From Methanobacteriota archaeon (lineage in GTDB: Archaea; Thermoplasmatota; Thermoplasmata; RBG-16-68-12): a stretch of DNA of 14,077 nt. The first letter of the stretch is position 1; every line of letters begins with the position of its first letter. Positions 5,879 to 13,518 of the stretch are shown piece by piece. Made by a program: the position numbers and the translations under genes. Under the pieces are notes generated by a model. It had not been told where the DNA came from. It worked only from the letters and a program-made list of their open reading frames with translations, and did no database searches. The DNA lies in assembly GCA_005878635.1 (NCBI GenBank), contig VBLS01000169.1:1-14077 (forward strand), given 5' to 3'.

Positions 5879-7249
5879 ATGGGTGACGTGCCTCTCGTAC
5901 CATTAGCCTCGCTCATGGCCCTCATTTCCCCCGCGTCCGAGGAGGTCAGCAAGACCATCGCGGTCCCCAAGAAGACGTCCAAGGCCCTGGGGACGTCGAG
6001 GTCGGAACTGCCGGTCCTCGAGACTTTCTTGCAGATGAATCCCGAGGAGAAGTTCGACCTCGAGGCCGTCAACTCGATCGACACGCGGGCGTTGCTGGAG
6101 CAAGCCCGCGGGGACAAGCACGTGCTGCGCGAGGTCGTGCGGACCGCGGAGGCACTCTTGCCGCGGGTGCGTGCCGAGACGGAGGACCCGATCCTGGTCA
6201 GCGGCATCTTGCGAGACAAGACCCTCGACTGGTATCGGCGCAGCCCGACCGATCGGACTTGGACGGACACGGTGCCCCTCCGGTGGGGCGGAATGTTCCA
6301 CGAATCCCGGGTGCCGGGAGGGAGACTGAGCCGCAAGCTCTCCGTCCGGCTGACCGGACTCATCAACCAGGCCGTGGAGGCGAGTGGCGCGGTCGCATTC
6401 CTCTGCGCCGGGTTCAGCGGAATCTTCCGCGGTTCGGCGATGATGGCGAAGATGGTCCAGTTCTCCCTCGGTTCGAAACGCCCGCGGTTGACCCAGCAGG
6501 TCGCGCAAGCCTACCTCGATGACCTGGCCTCGAGCCCGCGGAATGGGGACCGGCCGCTCCCGCTCGCGAGGCTGAGCGACTTCGCTCGGCGGAACGGTTC
6601 CTCCGAGGTGAGCATGACCTTGGCGGAGCTCTTCACCGCCGAGGGCACGACCCTCCTCACCGTCTTGGACCCTCGCTTCCATCCGGGCGTGAGCTCGCTG
6701 TCGATCCGGATCGTCTCCGCGAGAAATCAGGAGGAAGGGGCGACGTACGATCTCGTCCAGGGCGGGGCGCGCGCCTCGGGATCCCCGGCCGCCGAAGGTG
6801 CGGCGATGGACTCCGGCTCGTCGTTCCCCTGGGAACGGGAAGGCATGACGTCGAAGGACTGGGTCGTGCTCCTCCGCGACCTGGGGAAGCGCAAGACGAA
6901 GTTGGACCCGCCCCCACGGGACAATCCCCGCGGCCGCGAATCGTACCTGGTCCTACGGGAACTGCTCCTCGCCGAGGCCGCAGCCCGCAAGGCCTTCCTC
7001 ACGGTCGCCTGGAAAGGACGACCGAGCGGTCCGGTCCTCCTGTCTCAGCTCCTCTCGAAGGGCCACTGGGTGCCCGAGGTCGACACGGACAGCGATTACC
7101 TGGAGGCGGAACTCGATCACATCGAGGAGGCCCTCGCCGACAGCAAGCACCAGGAAGGCCAATGGACCCTCGGCCACGGTTGGACCGTCGTGCGCGAGGT
7201 GGCGAAGGCCGAGCGGAGCTACCGCGCCGCGGCCAAGTCCGGGGATTGA
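5879..7249 (+). CDS. Unrecognised 456-residue protein next to the GTPase cluster
   Basis: I do not recognise a family. The N-terminal third is charged and looks helical (NPEEKFDLEAVNSIDTRALL, about 54-73). A region at about 132-200 holds RWGGMFHESRVPGGRLSRKL, then a moderately hydrophobic stretch (AVAFLCAGFSGIFRGSAMMA, about 171-190) that could be a buried or membrane-associating helix. A Gly/Ala/Ser-rich linker (about 294-316) leads to a helical C-terminal part with YLVLRELLLAEAAARKAFL and an acidic segment YLEAELDHIEEALADS. No signal peptide, nuclease, protease or nucleotide-binding motif was found. ATG 5879 is chosen because a TATA box lies 31-38 bases before it and GGTGAG (5864-5869) precedes it. 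Its last 31 bases overlap the 3' end of the minus-strand GAP1-like gene. It may work with the GTPase unit, by position only. Confidence 0.8.
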   Translation: MGDVPLVPLASLMALISPASEEVSKTIAVPKKTSKALGTSRSELPVLETFLQMNPEEKFDLEAVNSIDTRALLEQARGDKHVLREVVRTAEALLPRVRAETEDPILVSGILRDKTLDWYRRSPTDRTWTDTVPLRWGGMFHESRVPGGRLSRKLSVRLTGLINQAVEASGAVAFLCAGFSGIFRGSAMMAKMVQFSLGSKRPRLTQQVAQAYLDDLASSPRNGDRPLPLARLSDFARRNGSSEVSMTLAELFTAEGTTLLTVLDPRFHPGVSSLSIRIVSARNQEEGATYDLVQGGARASGSPAAEGAAMDSGSSFPWEREGMTSKDWVVLLRDLGKRKTKLDPPPRDNPRGRESYLVLRELLLAEAAARKAFLTVAWKGRPSGPVLLSQLLSKGHWVPEVDTDSDYLEAELDHIEEALADSKHQEGQWTLGHGWTVVREVAKAERSYRAAAKSGD

Positions 7250-8079
7250 CGGACCGTCGCGGTCAGTTTCTGGTAGACATCGTCGCGATCCATGACGCGC
7301 GGCAACACGGGCTCCGCGAGGGCGCTCTCCAGGATCGCCCAGCTCGAGTCGGCTCGGACGCCCCGCGGCGCGACGACCAAGTTGAAGAAGTTCATCGCGG
7401 AGGACCGCGGCGTCTCACTGATCGCCGTGAGAATCGGGAGGCCACATCCCCAGCAGAGGAGTTCGAACACGAGGTTCAAGGTCGCGTTCCGCGCCTCGGG
7501 CGTCGTGTTGCGACACAACAGGAGGGTGCGACTCGCCGGATCCGCCATGATCCGCGTCGCGAGCGTCTCGACGGCCGGGAACGTGAGGTGTCGATGGATG
7601 CCGGTCCCGAAGGGGAGTTGGCGCTGCGCCTCGGATCGGACAGGGACTCGGAGGAGGGGCATCTCTCCCGCGACGTCCGGATCGCGTCGGTCGAACTCGC
7701 CCAGGGCCCGGTAGATTGACTCGAGCGTGATCGCGCCGGTCTTCAACGGTTCAATCCGGCCGACCACGGTGTGGTTCGCGAAGGTCGGGCGACCCGCTTC
7801 GTCGGGAGGACCGCGCGTGATCCGGGACAGGAGGACCTCTCGATTGCCGCGGACCGGATGGATCATCTGGAGGTCGATCGGGTCCTCGTAGGACTGGGCC
7901 GTCGCGGCCCGGATCGGCGTGTAGTGGCCGCGCAGATACTGATCGTACAGGCCCGCGTCGAGCCCCTTCGAGACGGCCTTCTGCGTGTACCCGGTGCCGA
8001 GGACGGCGCCGTACAGCCAGTGGTCGAATTCCACGAACTCCTTGTCCGTGGACCCATGAGACGATTCCGCGCTTCCCAT
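7219..8079 (-). CDS. GAP1-like protein, putative GTPase-associated adaptor
   Basis: The protein has 286 residues. Near the N-terminus, EFDHWLYGAV and GYTQKAVSKGLD (about 18-41) resemble the 'hxLYG...G..lhA.S.GL' start of GTPase-associated protein 1 (GAP1) N-terminal domains. RPTFANHTVV (about 97-106) resembles their 'RpGnfFaHtlv' block. A later segment, LLLCRNTTPEARNATLNLVF (about 186-205), leads into a hydrophobic stretch with CWGCGLPILTAISE. GAP1 proteins are encoded with double GTPases in systems proposed to act in conflict or immunity; a role as binding partner or regulator of the GTPases is inferred. The start ATG lies 11 bases after the stop of the intact GTPase gene, so the two are almost certainly cotranscribed. 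This protein is shorter than full GAP1 proteins and seems to lack their middle and C-terminal parts. The assignment rests on remembered motif patterns, not on a profile search. Confidence 0.6.
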   Translation of the reverse strand: MGSAESSHGSTDKEFVEFDHWLYGAVLGTGYTQKAVSKGLDAGLYDQYLRGHYTPIRAATAQSYEDPIDLQMIHPVRGNREVLLSRITRGPPDEAGRPTFANHTVVGRIEPLKTGAITLESIYRALGEFDRRDPDVAGEMPLLRVPVRSEAQRQLPFGTGIHRHLTFPAVETLATRIMADPASRTLLLCRNTTPEARNATLNLVFELLCWGCGLPILTAISETPRSSAMNFFNLVVAPRGVRADSSWAILESALAEPVLPRVMDRDDVYQKLTATVRQSPDLAAAR

Positions 8080-8090
8080 GATGCCGCCTA

Positions 8091-9098
8091 CTAGGCCGGC
8101 CGAGCCAGGGCCTGGGCCTGGAACCTCTCCGCCTCGAGGACCTCGTCCGGGATCTTGTGTGCGATGTCCCGGAAGTGCTCGATGAACTCGACGTACTCGT
8201 CGTACGAGAAGTCGGGCTCCCCGCCGCCTTCCGGAGCGAAGCCGGTTCGGACGATCCGCGGCTGCCCGACGGGCTCCATGCCCTCGTGCTGCTCCGTGCG
8301 AACCCAGCTCAGGAAGTACGCCGCCTTGTCCATGCTGACCCCCGCGATCTTGCCGCCTCGGATCTGGGACAAGGTCTGCGGGACGAAGACTCGGAGGAGG
8401 GCCTCCGCGTAATCCTTCCGCGCGCGCTTGTTCTCCGGGAATCCGCGGTGGAGACCCAACCGGGCCAGGACGTCATCGCGGAGCGTGTCGAACTTCGAGA
8501 GGACGAACGCCGGGTAGATCCGCGGGGCATCCGCCTTGACGCCCGAGTCCTTCAGCCGGTCGTACTCCTGCTTCTTGTACGTCTGGAAGGCGACGAGCAA
8601 CTTCGCAACGGTGCTGTCGTACCGGAGCATCTTCTTGTACGCGGGCGTGTCGATCTCGGTCGTCATCTTGCTGCAGTCGACGAGGACCACGACGACAACG
8701 CTCTTCAGGAGCTGCTGGATCAAAGGCCGCGAGGCGATCCCGGTCTCGATGAACTCTTCGATGTCTTCGCCCGAGACGTCGTAGGCGGAGAACCGGAGCG
8801 TGGAGAAGGGACGGACCCAGTTTTGGTTTCGGATGTAGTACGGCAGCTTGCCGACCACCTTCCGGAGGTAACCGAAGATGAAACCGAGCTCCGTGATTTC
8901 TTCCTTCAGCGTGGCGCTGGGGAAGCGGGCGTCCTTCATCCCTTCGTAGACGGCGGACATCAAGTTCAGGGAGCCCATCGGCGCGTGGAAACGGAAGTCG
9001 TCCTGCACGCCGGTACCGTACTTGACTTGGGCGGCGTACAGCAATCCCAGGAACGTGGTCTTCCCTGATGCGCGGTCGCCGAGAAGTGCGCAGGGCAT
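8091..9098 (-). CDS. P-loop GTPase with intact G motifs (double-GTPase-like)
   Basis: The protein has 335 residues. G1/Walker A is GDRASGKTT (7-15), G3 is DVSG (107-110) after a hydrophobic strand, and G4 is SKFD (201-204), a variant of the NKxD guanine-specificity motif. A strand SVVVVVLVDCSKM (133-145) sits where Ras-like folds have beta-4. The C-terminal part (about 230-320) is mostly helical with SYDEYVEFIEHFRDIAHKIP. No signal peptide or membrane helix is present, so it is cytoplasmic. It is a full-length paralogue of the neighbour at 9181-10101; both share the YATQVK-type helix after the P-loop, RYDxxV, AEALL and YFxSxVRTE blocks. The strong Shine-Dalgarno GGAGGTGAT at 9116-9108 fixes the start. 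GTP hydrolysis is expected from the motifs, and a regulatory switch role is inferred. Confidence 0.85.
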   Translation of the reverse strand: MPCALLGDRASGKTTFLGLLYAAQVKYGTGVQDDFRFHAPMGSLNLMSAVYEGMKDARFPSATLKEEITELGFIFGYLRKVVGKLPYYIRNQNWVRPFSTLRFSAYDVSGEDIEEFIETGIASRPLIQQLLKSVVVVVLVDCSKMTTEIDTPAYKKMLRYDSTVAKLLVAFQTYKKQEYDRLKDSGVKADAPRIYPAFVLSKFDTLRDDVLARLGLHRGFPENKRARKDYAEALLRVFVPQTLSQIRGGKIAGVSMDKAAYFLSWVRTEQHEGMEPVGQPRIVRTGFAPEGGGEPDFSYDEYVEFIEHFRDIAHKIPDEVLEAERFQAQALARPA

Positions 9099-9107
9099 AT
9101 TCGATGC

Positions 9108-9116
9108 ATCACCTCC
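9108..9116 (-). promoter_or_regulatory. Full-length Shine-Dalgarno for the intact GTPase
   Basis: On the minus strand GGAGGTGAT is complementary over nine bases to the 16S 3' end (AUCACCUCC), spaced nine bases from ATG 9098. It is the strongest ribosome site in the window. It suggests that the second gene of the unit is translated more strongly than the first, whose own site is weak. Confidence 0.75.
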
Positions 9117-9180
9117 CGACCGTACTTAATCCTAAGCACAACGTTATCATCCGCGGGAAGCACCCGCGCAGGAGGGCGTC

Positions 9181-10101
9181 TCATTCGCCGGCGTTCGAGG
9201 CGATCGTCCACAGGCGCTCGAGGAGCGCGCGATATTCGTCCGCGGAGTAATCGGGCCCCCAACCGGCTCCGTTCGTGCGGCGAAGCCGGATCTTCGCCCG
9301 CTGGTTCGCGGTCGCGGCCTCCGTCCGGACGGAGCTGAAGAAGTACGAGGGTTTCGCGAACGGCGAAGCGTCTCGGTCGCGGGCCCGGACCCTCTCGATC
9401 GTCCGCGGGAGACTCGCTTCGAGGAGGGCCTCGGCGTACGCGCTCCGAGGACCGGTCTTCTTGACATGGGGAGGGGCACCGGCGAGATTCGCCGTGAGGA
9501 GGGCCTTGGGATCGACGGAATCAAACTTGGAGAAGACGACGATCGGGTGGATGGGTCGGCGGCTGCCTCGGGGCCGCGATCGTCGCACGGCGGACAGGAG
9601 CGACTCCACCGCCGTATCGTATCGATCCATCGGCCCGACCGTCCGGTCCTCGGTCCTGGGTCCGAGCTTGGTGCTGTCGACCAGGATGGCGACCGCGTCG
9701 CTCTCCAGGACTTCCCTCAAGTCGGCGTTCGTGAGGGAACTTCCCCGGAGAAACCGCGACATCTCTTCCTCGACATTCCGGACGAGGATGAAGTGCAAAG
9801 CGATCGAGCCACCGGCGTCCCATCCTCGCGATCGGAGGCGAGAGAGGACGCCTCGCCCCGCCTTGCGGTATCCCAGGTGAAACGTGATCCCGCGCATCCC
9901 CTCCTTCGTGGCGGAATCGGGAAAGCTTCCGGACATGAGTTGTTCGAAGGCCTCCGAGATTTCGTCGAGAGAGTCGACATCCGCGTGGAATCGAAAGGCA
10001 TCGGAAGCGTCCGAGCCGGACTTCACCTGCGTCGCATAGAGGAGCGACAAGAACGTCGCCTTCCCGGACTCCCGATCTCCGACGATCACGACGTGCGGCA
10101 T
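9181..10101 (-). CDS. Degenerate GTPase paralogue (pseudo-GTPase)
   Basis: The protein has 306 residues and is colinear with the GTPase at 8091-9098. The P-loop reads GDRESGKAT (8-16): the Lys is kept, but the Ser/Thr that binds Mg is Ala. The G3 position has ILVRNVEEE (about 105-113) in place of DxxG, so the catalytic Asp and Gly are absent. The G4 motif SKFD (191-194) is kept. It may therefore bind nucleotide weakly or not hydrolyse it, and act as a structural or regulatory half of a GTPase pair. It is the first gene of the minus-strand unit, 82 bases upstream of the intact paralogue, with a weak ribosome site and a possible TATA box at 10141-10147. The reading frame is clean, so it looks like a maintained protein and not a decaying pseudogene. 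Confidence 0.82.
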   Translation of the reverse strand: MPHVVIVGDRESGKATFLSLLYATQVKSGSDASDAFRFHADVDSLDEISEAFEQLMSGSFPDSATKEGMRGITFHLGYRKAGRGVLSRLRSRGWDAGGSIALHFILVRNVEEEMSRFLRGSSLTNADLREVLESDAVAILVDSTKLGPRTEDRTVGPMDRYDTAVESLLSAVRRSRPRGSRRPIHPIVVFSKFDSVDPKALLTANLAGAPPHVKKTGPRSAYAEALLEASLPRTIERVRARDRDASPFAKPSYFFSSVRTEAATANQRAKIRLRRTNGAGWGPDYSADEYRALLERLWTIASNAGE

Positions 10102-10140
10102 GGCCTGCCTGTGCGGGGCACTCCTCGCAGCCGTGTAGTC

Positions 10141-10147
10141 CTAAATC
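10141..10147 (-). promoter_or_regulatory. Possible TATA box of the GTPase/GAP1-like unit
   Basis: On the minus strand GATTTAG lies about 40 bases before ATG 10101, giving a start near 10116-10120. No other A/T-rich box is closer. Confidence 0.4.
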
Positions 10148-10265
10148 TCTGGAAGAGCCTTTTGGAGCCCTCCGATCGCGATCGATTCCGGCGAAGGGCA
10201 CGGACCCGGTCGCCGACGGACCGGAGACGGAGGAGTTGGTCGCCGAATTTCTCCGGGTGCAGTTC

Positions 10266-10274
10266 GAATAAACG
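10266..10274 (+). promoter_or_regulatory. Possible TATA box for the six-helix membrane protein gene
   Basis: GAATAAACG is the most A/T-rich site upstream. It would imply a leader of about 85 bases to ATG 10381, long for an archaeon, so this call is weak. Confidence 0.25.
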
Positions 10275-10380
10275 TAACCTTGAAGCGCCAAGTTTTCTGT
10301 TCACCGCGAGCCATCCGCGTCCCGCAGTGGACGAATCGTCGGACACGCATGGAAAGGTCGAATCGATCCCGTGGAGAGAG

Positions 10381-11145
10381 ATGCAATCTGGCCCGCTGCC
10401 CGCGTCCGCCCCTAGTCCGATGGACAGGGAGGTTGCCGAAGACCGGAACCGGATGATTGAGCGCACCGAGTCAGGCCTTGCGTTGCTCATCCTCGCCGCG
10501 CTGCTCCTGTGGATCCCGGTCATCGAAATCGGAGGTCTCTTCGTTGGCGCGATCGCGGTCATCTTGATCATCCTCGGCGCGCAAGCCTTCGGATGGAGAC
10601 ATCAGATGCTGGTCTGGACTTCGGTGCTCCTGTTCATCCTCGCTCAAGTTGCTGGATTGGTCCTCGCCGGGAGCTTCGTGTCCACCATTCGCTCGATCCC
10701 GTCTTCGGAGCCCGCCGCCGCGGACCAGATCCTCTCCGCGTTCGATGGTCTCATCCGAGGCGTGCTCGTCCTGGTCGTCATCGCCAGCATCTCGGAGGCA
10801 TTGATCGCGTTCGATTTGAGCGACCTGACGGGACGGGTCTTGCTCCTCGGTGCCGTCGTCGTCCAGTCGTTGGTCTCGGTGATCCTGCTCCTCGTCGTGT
10901 TCGGTCCACTGATTCATCAGGCCGTCGCGGACGCCTTCGCGTCAGGGACCTTCAACACGGGTCCGATCACCGATGCGTCCGCACGGATCCGCGGCCTGAG
11001 CGCGTACAGCCTGCTGAACAGCATCCCGGCGCTCATGTTCGCGGCCGCCTTCTATCTGACGTACAGGCGCGTCCGCCAGAACGTCAAACGTTCGCTCCCG
11101 CAAAGTTGGTTGACGCCCCAAGACCCCAGCCCGCCATCTCTGTGA
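10381..11145 (+). CDS. Six-helix integral membrane protein, function unknown
   Basis: The protein has 254 residues. A hydrophilic N-terminus of about 30 residues (PSPMDREVAEDRNRMIERTE) is followed by about six membrane helices: 32-50, 52-70, 76-103, 124-145, 152-178 and 208-229. The C-terminal tail is basic and Pro-rich (TYRRVRQNVKRSLPQSW). No transporter, kinase or protease motif is visible; its layout recalls small archaeal multi-pass proteins of unknown function. GGAG at 10373-10376 lies four bases before ATG 10381. Starts at ATG 10420 or 10453 remain possible and would only shorten the soluble N-terminus. The frame stays open far upstream, but that part lies antisense to the GTPase gene and is not protein-like. 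It converges on isocitrate lyase with a gap of 22 bases. Confidence 0.82.
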   Translation: MQSGPLPASAPSPMDREVAEDRNRMIERTESGLALLILAALLLWIPVIEIGGLFVGAIAVILIILGAQAFGWRHQMLVWTSVLLFILAQVAGLVLAGSFVSTIRSIPSSEPAAADQILSAFDGLIRGVLVLVVIASISEALIAFDLSDLTGRVLLLGAVVVQSLVSVILLLVVFGPLIHQAVADAFASGTFNTGPITDASARIRGLSAYSLLNSIPALMFAAAFYLTYRRVRQNVKRSLPQSWLTPQDPSPPSL

Positions 11146-11167
11146 ATCGGCGGATACGCGGCGGGTC

Positions 11168-12472
11168 TCACGACGACGCCAGGCGCTTCGCCGGTGGAAT
11201 CTCCGTGACCTGTTCTCGCTCGGTAGACCCTTCCATCGCGAGAGTCGAAGAGGTCCCACCGGAGATGACTTGGCTGACTTCGTCGAAATATTCGGTTCCC
11301 ACGAACGCCTGGTGCTCGATCGCACGATATCCCACTTCGCGCGCCGCGAATTCTTCGTCCTGGAGTTCCGAGTACGCGGCCATCCCGTGAGCCTGGTAGT
11401 CGCGGGCGAGTTGGAACATCGCGAGGTTCAGGGTGTGGAACCCGGCCAAAGTTACGAATTGGAAACGGTAGCCCATGCGCGCCAGTTCACTCTGGAACGT
11501 CGCGATCGTCTCGCGGTCGAGCTTCTTCCGCCAGTTGAAGGAGGAGGAGCAGTTGTACGCGAGGAGCTTCCCCGGAAACCGCTCGTGGATGGCCTTCGCG
11601 AAGTATCGGGCCTCGTCGAGGTCGGGTCCCGAGGTCTCGCACCAGAGCAGGTCCGCATAGGGTGCGTAGGCCAAGCCGCGAGCGATCGCCGTGGAGAGTC
11701 CGCCCTCCATGCGGAAGTATCCTTCGGCCGTCCGGCCTCCCTGGAGGAAGGGCCGGTCGCGCGGATCCGCGTCGCTCGTGAGCAAGCGGGCGCTGTTCGC
11801 GTCCGTGCGGGCGACGACGAGCGTCGGGACGCCCATCATGTCGGAGGCGAGGCGAGCGGCAACGAGCTTCTGGATGAACTCGCCGGTCGGGACGACGACT
11901 TTTCCGCCCAGATGCCCACACTTCTTCGCGGCGGAAAGCTGGTCCTCGAAATGGACGCCGGCCGCGCCGGCCTCGATCATTGCCTTCGTGATTTCGAATG
12001 CATGGAGGGGCCCGCCGAATCCGGCCTCCGCGTCCGCGACGATCGGCGCGAACCAGTCGCGGTCGTCGGCGCCGTGCATGTGCGCCTTCTCGTCTTCCCG
12101 TCGGAGCGCATTGTTGATCCGACGCACGACGTTCGGCACGCTATCCGCGGGATACAGGCTCAGGTCGGGATACATCTGCCCCGCGTCGTTGCCGTCCGCG
12201 GCGACCTGCCAGCCGCTCACGTAGATCGCCCGCAGGCCCGCCCCAACCTGTTGGATCGCCTGGTTCCCGGTGAGGGCGCCCAACGCTGCGACATAGCTAT
12301 TCGAATTCAGGAGCCGCCAGAGCTTTTCCGAGCCGAGTTCCGCGAGCGTGTGCCGGACGCGGATCGTCCCGCGCAGTCGATCGACCTCGCCTCCTCCATA
12401 CGGGCGGAGGATGCCGGCCCATCGTTCCGACGTCTTCCAATCGTGTTCCAGTTCCTCGGTCCCCGGCGTCAT
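11168..12472 (-). CDS. aceA: Isocitrate lyase
   Basis: The protein has 434 residues, the usual length of bacterial-type AceA. It cleaves isocitrate to succinate and glyoxylate, the first step of the glyoxylate bypass, in the cytoplasm. Visible motifs are SGWQ (86-89), ADAEAGFGG (146-154, metal-binding Asp), HFEDQ (174-178), the catalytic KKCGH (183-187, Cys 185), ARTD (221-224), WCET (277-280), NCSSSFNW (307-314) and TLAGFH (341-346). The substrate-binding block is usually NCSPSFNW; here Pro is replaced by Ser while both flanking Ser residues remain, so activity is expected. The C-terminus extends past the usual GSTEEEQF-like end with a Pro/Ser tail (EIPPAKRLASS). Malate synthase is not in the window. 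GAGGGGA at 12484-12478 supports ATG 12472. Confidence 0.96.
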   Translation of the reverse strand: MTPGTEELEHDWKTSERWAGILRPYGGGEVDRLRGTIRVRHTLAELGSEKLWRLLNSNSYVAALGALTGNQAIQQVGAGLRAIYVSGWQVAADGNDAGQMYPDLSLYPADSVPNVVRRINNALRREDEKAHMHGADDRDWFAPIVADAEAGFGGPLHAFEITKAMIEAGAAGVHFEDQLSAAKKCGHLGGKVVVPTGEFIQKLVAARLASDMMGVPTLVVARTDANSARLLTSDADPRDRPFLQGGRTAEGYFRMEGGLSTAIARGLAYAPYADLLWCETSGPDLDEARYFAKAIHERFPGKLLAYNCSSSFNWRKKLDRETIATFQSELARMGYRFQFVTLAGFHTLNLAMFQLARDYQAHGMAAYSELQDEEFAAREVGYRAIEHQAFVGTEYFDEVSQVISGGTSSTLAMEGSTEREQVTEIPPAKRLASS

Positions 12473-12477
12473 CCGTA

Positions 12478-12484
12478 TCCCCTC
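12478..12484 (-). promoter_or_regulatory. Ribosome binding site for isocitrate lyase
   Basis: On the minus strand GAGGGGA ends five bases before ATG 12472 and supports this start. Confidence 0.5.
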
Positions 12485-12501
12485 GCGTCCGTTGGTGAGG
12501 C

Positions 12502-12513
12502 CCTACAAATAGG
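12502..12513 (-). promoter_or_regulatory. TATA-like box for isocitrate lyase
   Basis: On the minus strand CCTATTTGTAGG lies about 30-41 bases before the ATG, predicting a very short leader. The box has CCTA/TAGG arms, which is too short to call an operator. Having its own promoter fits a gene induced by carbon source. Confidence 0.45.
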
Positions 12514-12669
12514 CTCTGGCACACGATTGAACGGCGGGCGCATCAATGGCTACGAGTAATGTGGACGATGAAAACGCCACGGGCAACCGCTTCGACGCCT
12601 TTCGCGTCAGCCCGGTTCGACCTGGGTCGGACCGTCCCGGCAAGACCGCGACGGAGAGCCACCCGCGGA

Positions 12670-13518
12670 CTAGTTCATCCGGTCCGGCCGGGGCATCGGG
12701 TTCCGGAGCATGCCGTCGAACGCATCGGGGCGGATGAGGACATGGAGGAGCGCGATCGCGGCGACCGTCCAGGCCACGAGGAACGGCCATCCGTAGCCGA
12801 GGAACAGGACGAGGCCCGTGTTGAGCTGGTAGTGGGTCTGTGCGAACGCGCCGGAACCGGGCAGCATCGCCCCCGCGATCGAGATGAAGACGAGGAACAT
12901 CGCGAGGGGGCCCGCGACGGTCTGCCAGACGAGGCCGCGCGCCCTCCGCAGGGCTTCGCGGGTCCCGGGGGACATCTTGTATCGGCCGAGCGGCAGGCCG
13001 GGGAACCCACCGCCGCGGGACGTGCCCCCTCCGGTCGGGTCGCTGGCCCGATTCCGCACTTGGACGAGGGGCCCTTCCGCGTACCGCTCGAGCTCGGAGA
13101 TGATCGAGTCGAGCCCTTCCGCCCGCGGGGGTCGGCTCGGGGCGAGCACGACGGACCCCGAGGGCTCGACCGGGAACCGCGTGGGGGTCCCGGGGTCTCC
13201 CGCCTCCCGCGCCGCGACCGCCCGGGCCCGGCCATCGAGGAGGGCGAGCTTGTTCGCCGCGAGGGATGCGAGGATGAGGGTCGCGATGGTCGCCGTCGTC
13301 AGCGTCGCGGTGTACACCTGCGACGAAATCCCCGACGTGAACCAGGGGCCCGTCGTCCCGATCGCCGTGAGCCACGCGAGATCCGCGATGCCCGCGAACA
13401 GGATCCCGAAGAACACGGTCAGGACGAAAGGCCACAGGCGCGCGCCGACCGTCTCGAGGGACGGGCCGGCGTCCCGCGGCCGGACGTCACGTCGGTCGTC
13501 GTCGCCAGACCATGCCAT
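12670..13518 (-). CDS. Four-helix membrane protein with a large soluble loop, function unknown
   Basis: The protein has 282 residues. Helices lie at about 28-50, 66-93, 198-220 and 233-262. Between helices 2 and 3 is a soluble loop of about 100 residues with a short helix-like stretch (GLDSIISELERYAEG, about 135-149) and a Gly-rich part (PTGGGTSRGGGFPG). The N-terminus is charged (SGDDDRRDVRPRD), and both it and the loop are probably cytoplasmic. No known domain is recognised. The start at ATG 13518 overlaps the 3' end of the upstream surface-protein gene by 32 bases on the same strand, so the two are probably translated from one transcript. No later in-frame ATG is plausible before the first helix. 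Confidence 0.8.
   Translation of the reverse strand: MAWSGDDDRRDVRPRDAGPSLETVGARLWPFVLTVFFGILFAGIADLAWLTAIGTTGPWFTSGISSQVYTATLTTATIATLILASLAANKLALLDGRARAVAAREAGDPGTPTRFPVEPSGSVVLAPSRPPRAEGLDSIISELERYAEGPLVQVRNRASDPTGGGTSRGGGFPGLPLGRYKMSPGTREALRRARGLVWQTVAGPLAMFLVFISIAGAMLPGSGAFAQTHYQLNTGLVLFLGYGWPFLVAWTVAAIALLHVLIRPDAFDGMLRNPMPRPDRMN

Noticed and set aside
8157..9068. 303-codon open frame on the plus strand
   Set aside because: It is antisense to the intact GTPase gene and rich in Asp, Glu, Arg and Val without structure, a mirror of biased codon use.
9466..10380. In-frame upstream extension of the six-helix membrane protein reaching into the GTPase region
   Set aside because: It runs antisense to the pseudo-GTPase gene, is Arg/Asp-rich as expected of a shadow frame in GC-rich DNA, and shows no fold-like pattern. 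The membrane protein proper starts at 10381.
11270..12559. 429-codon open frame on the plus strand
   Set aside because: It is fully antisense to isocitrate lyase, which has every catalytic motif. The plus-strand product is low-complexity and charged.
12594..12610. Short GACGC/GCGTC hairpin downstream of the four-helix membrane protein gene
   Set aside because: It has only five pairs, lies about 60 bases past the stop and is not directly followed by a T run, so it is too weak to call a terminator.
12546..12737. 63-codon plus-strand frame between isocitrate lyase and the four-helix protein
   Set aside because: It has no ribosome site or TATA box, its product is low-complexity, and it overlaps the 3' end of the minus-strand gene.
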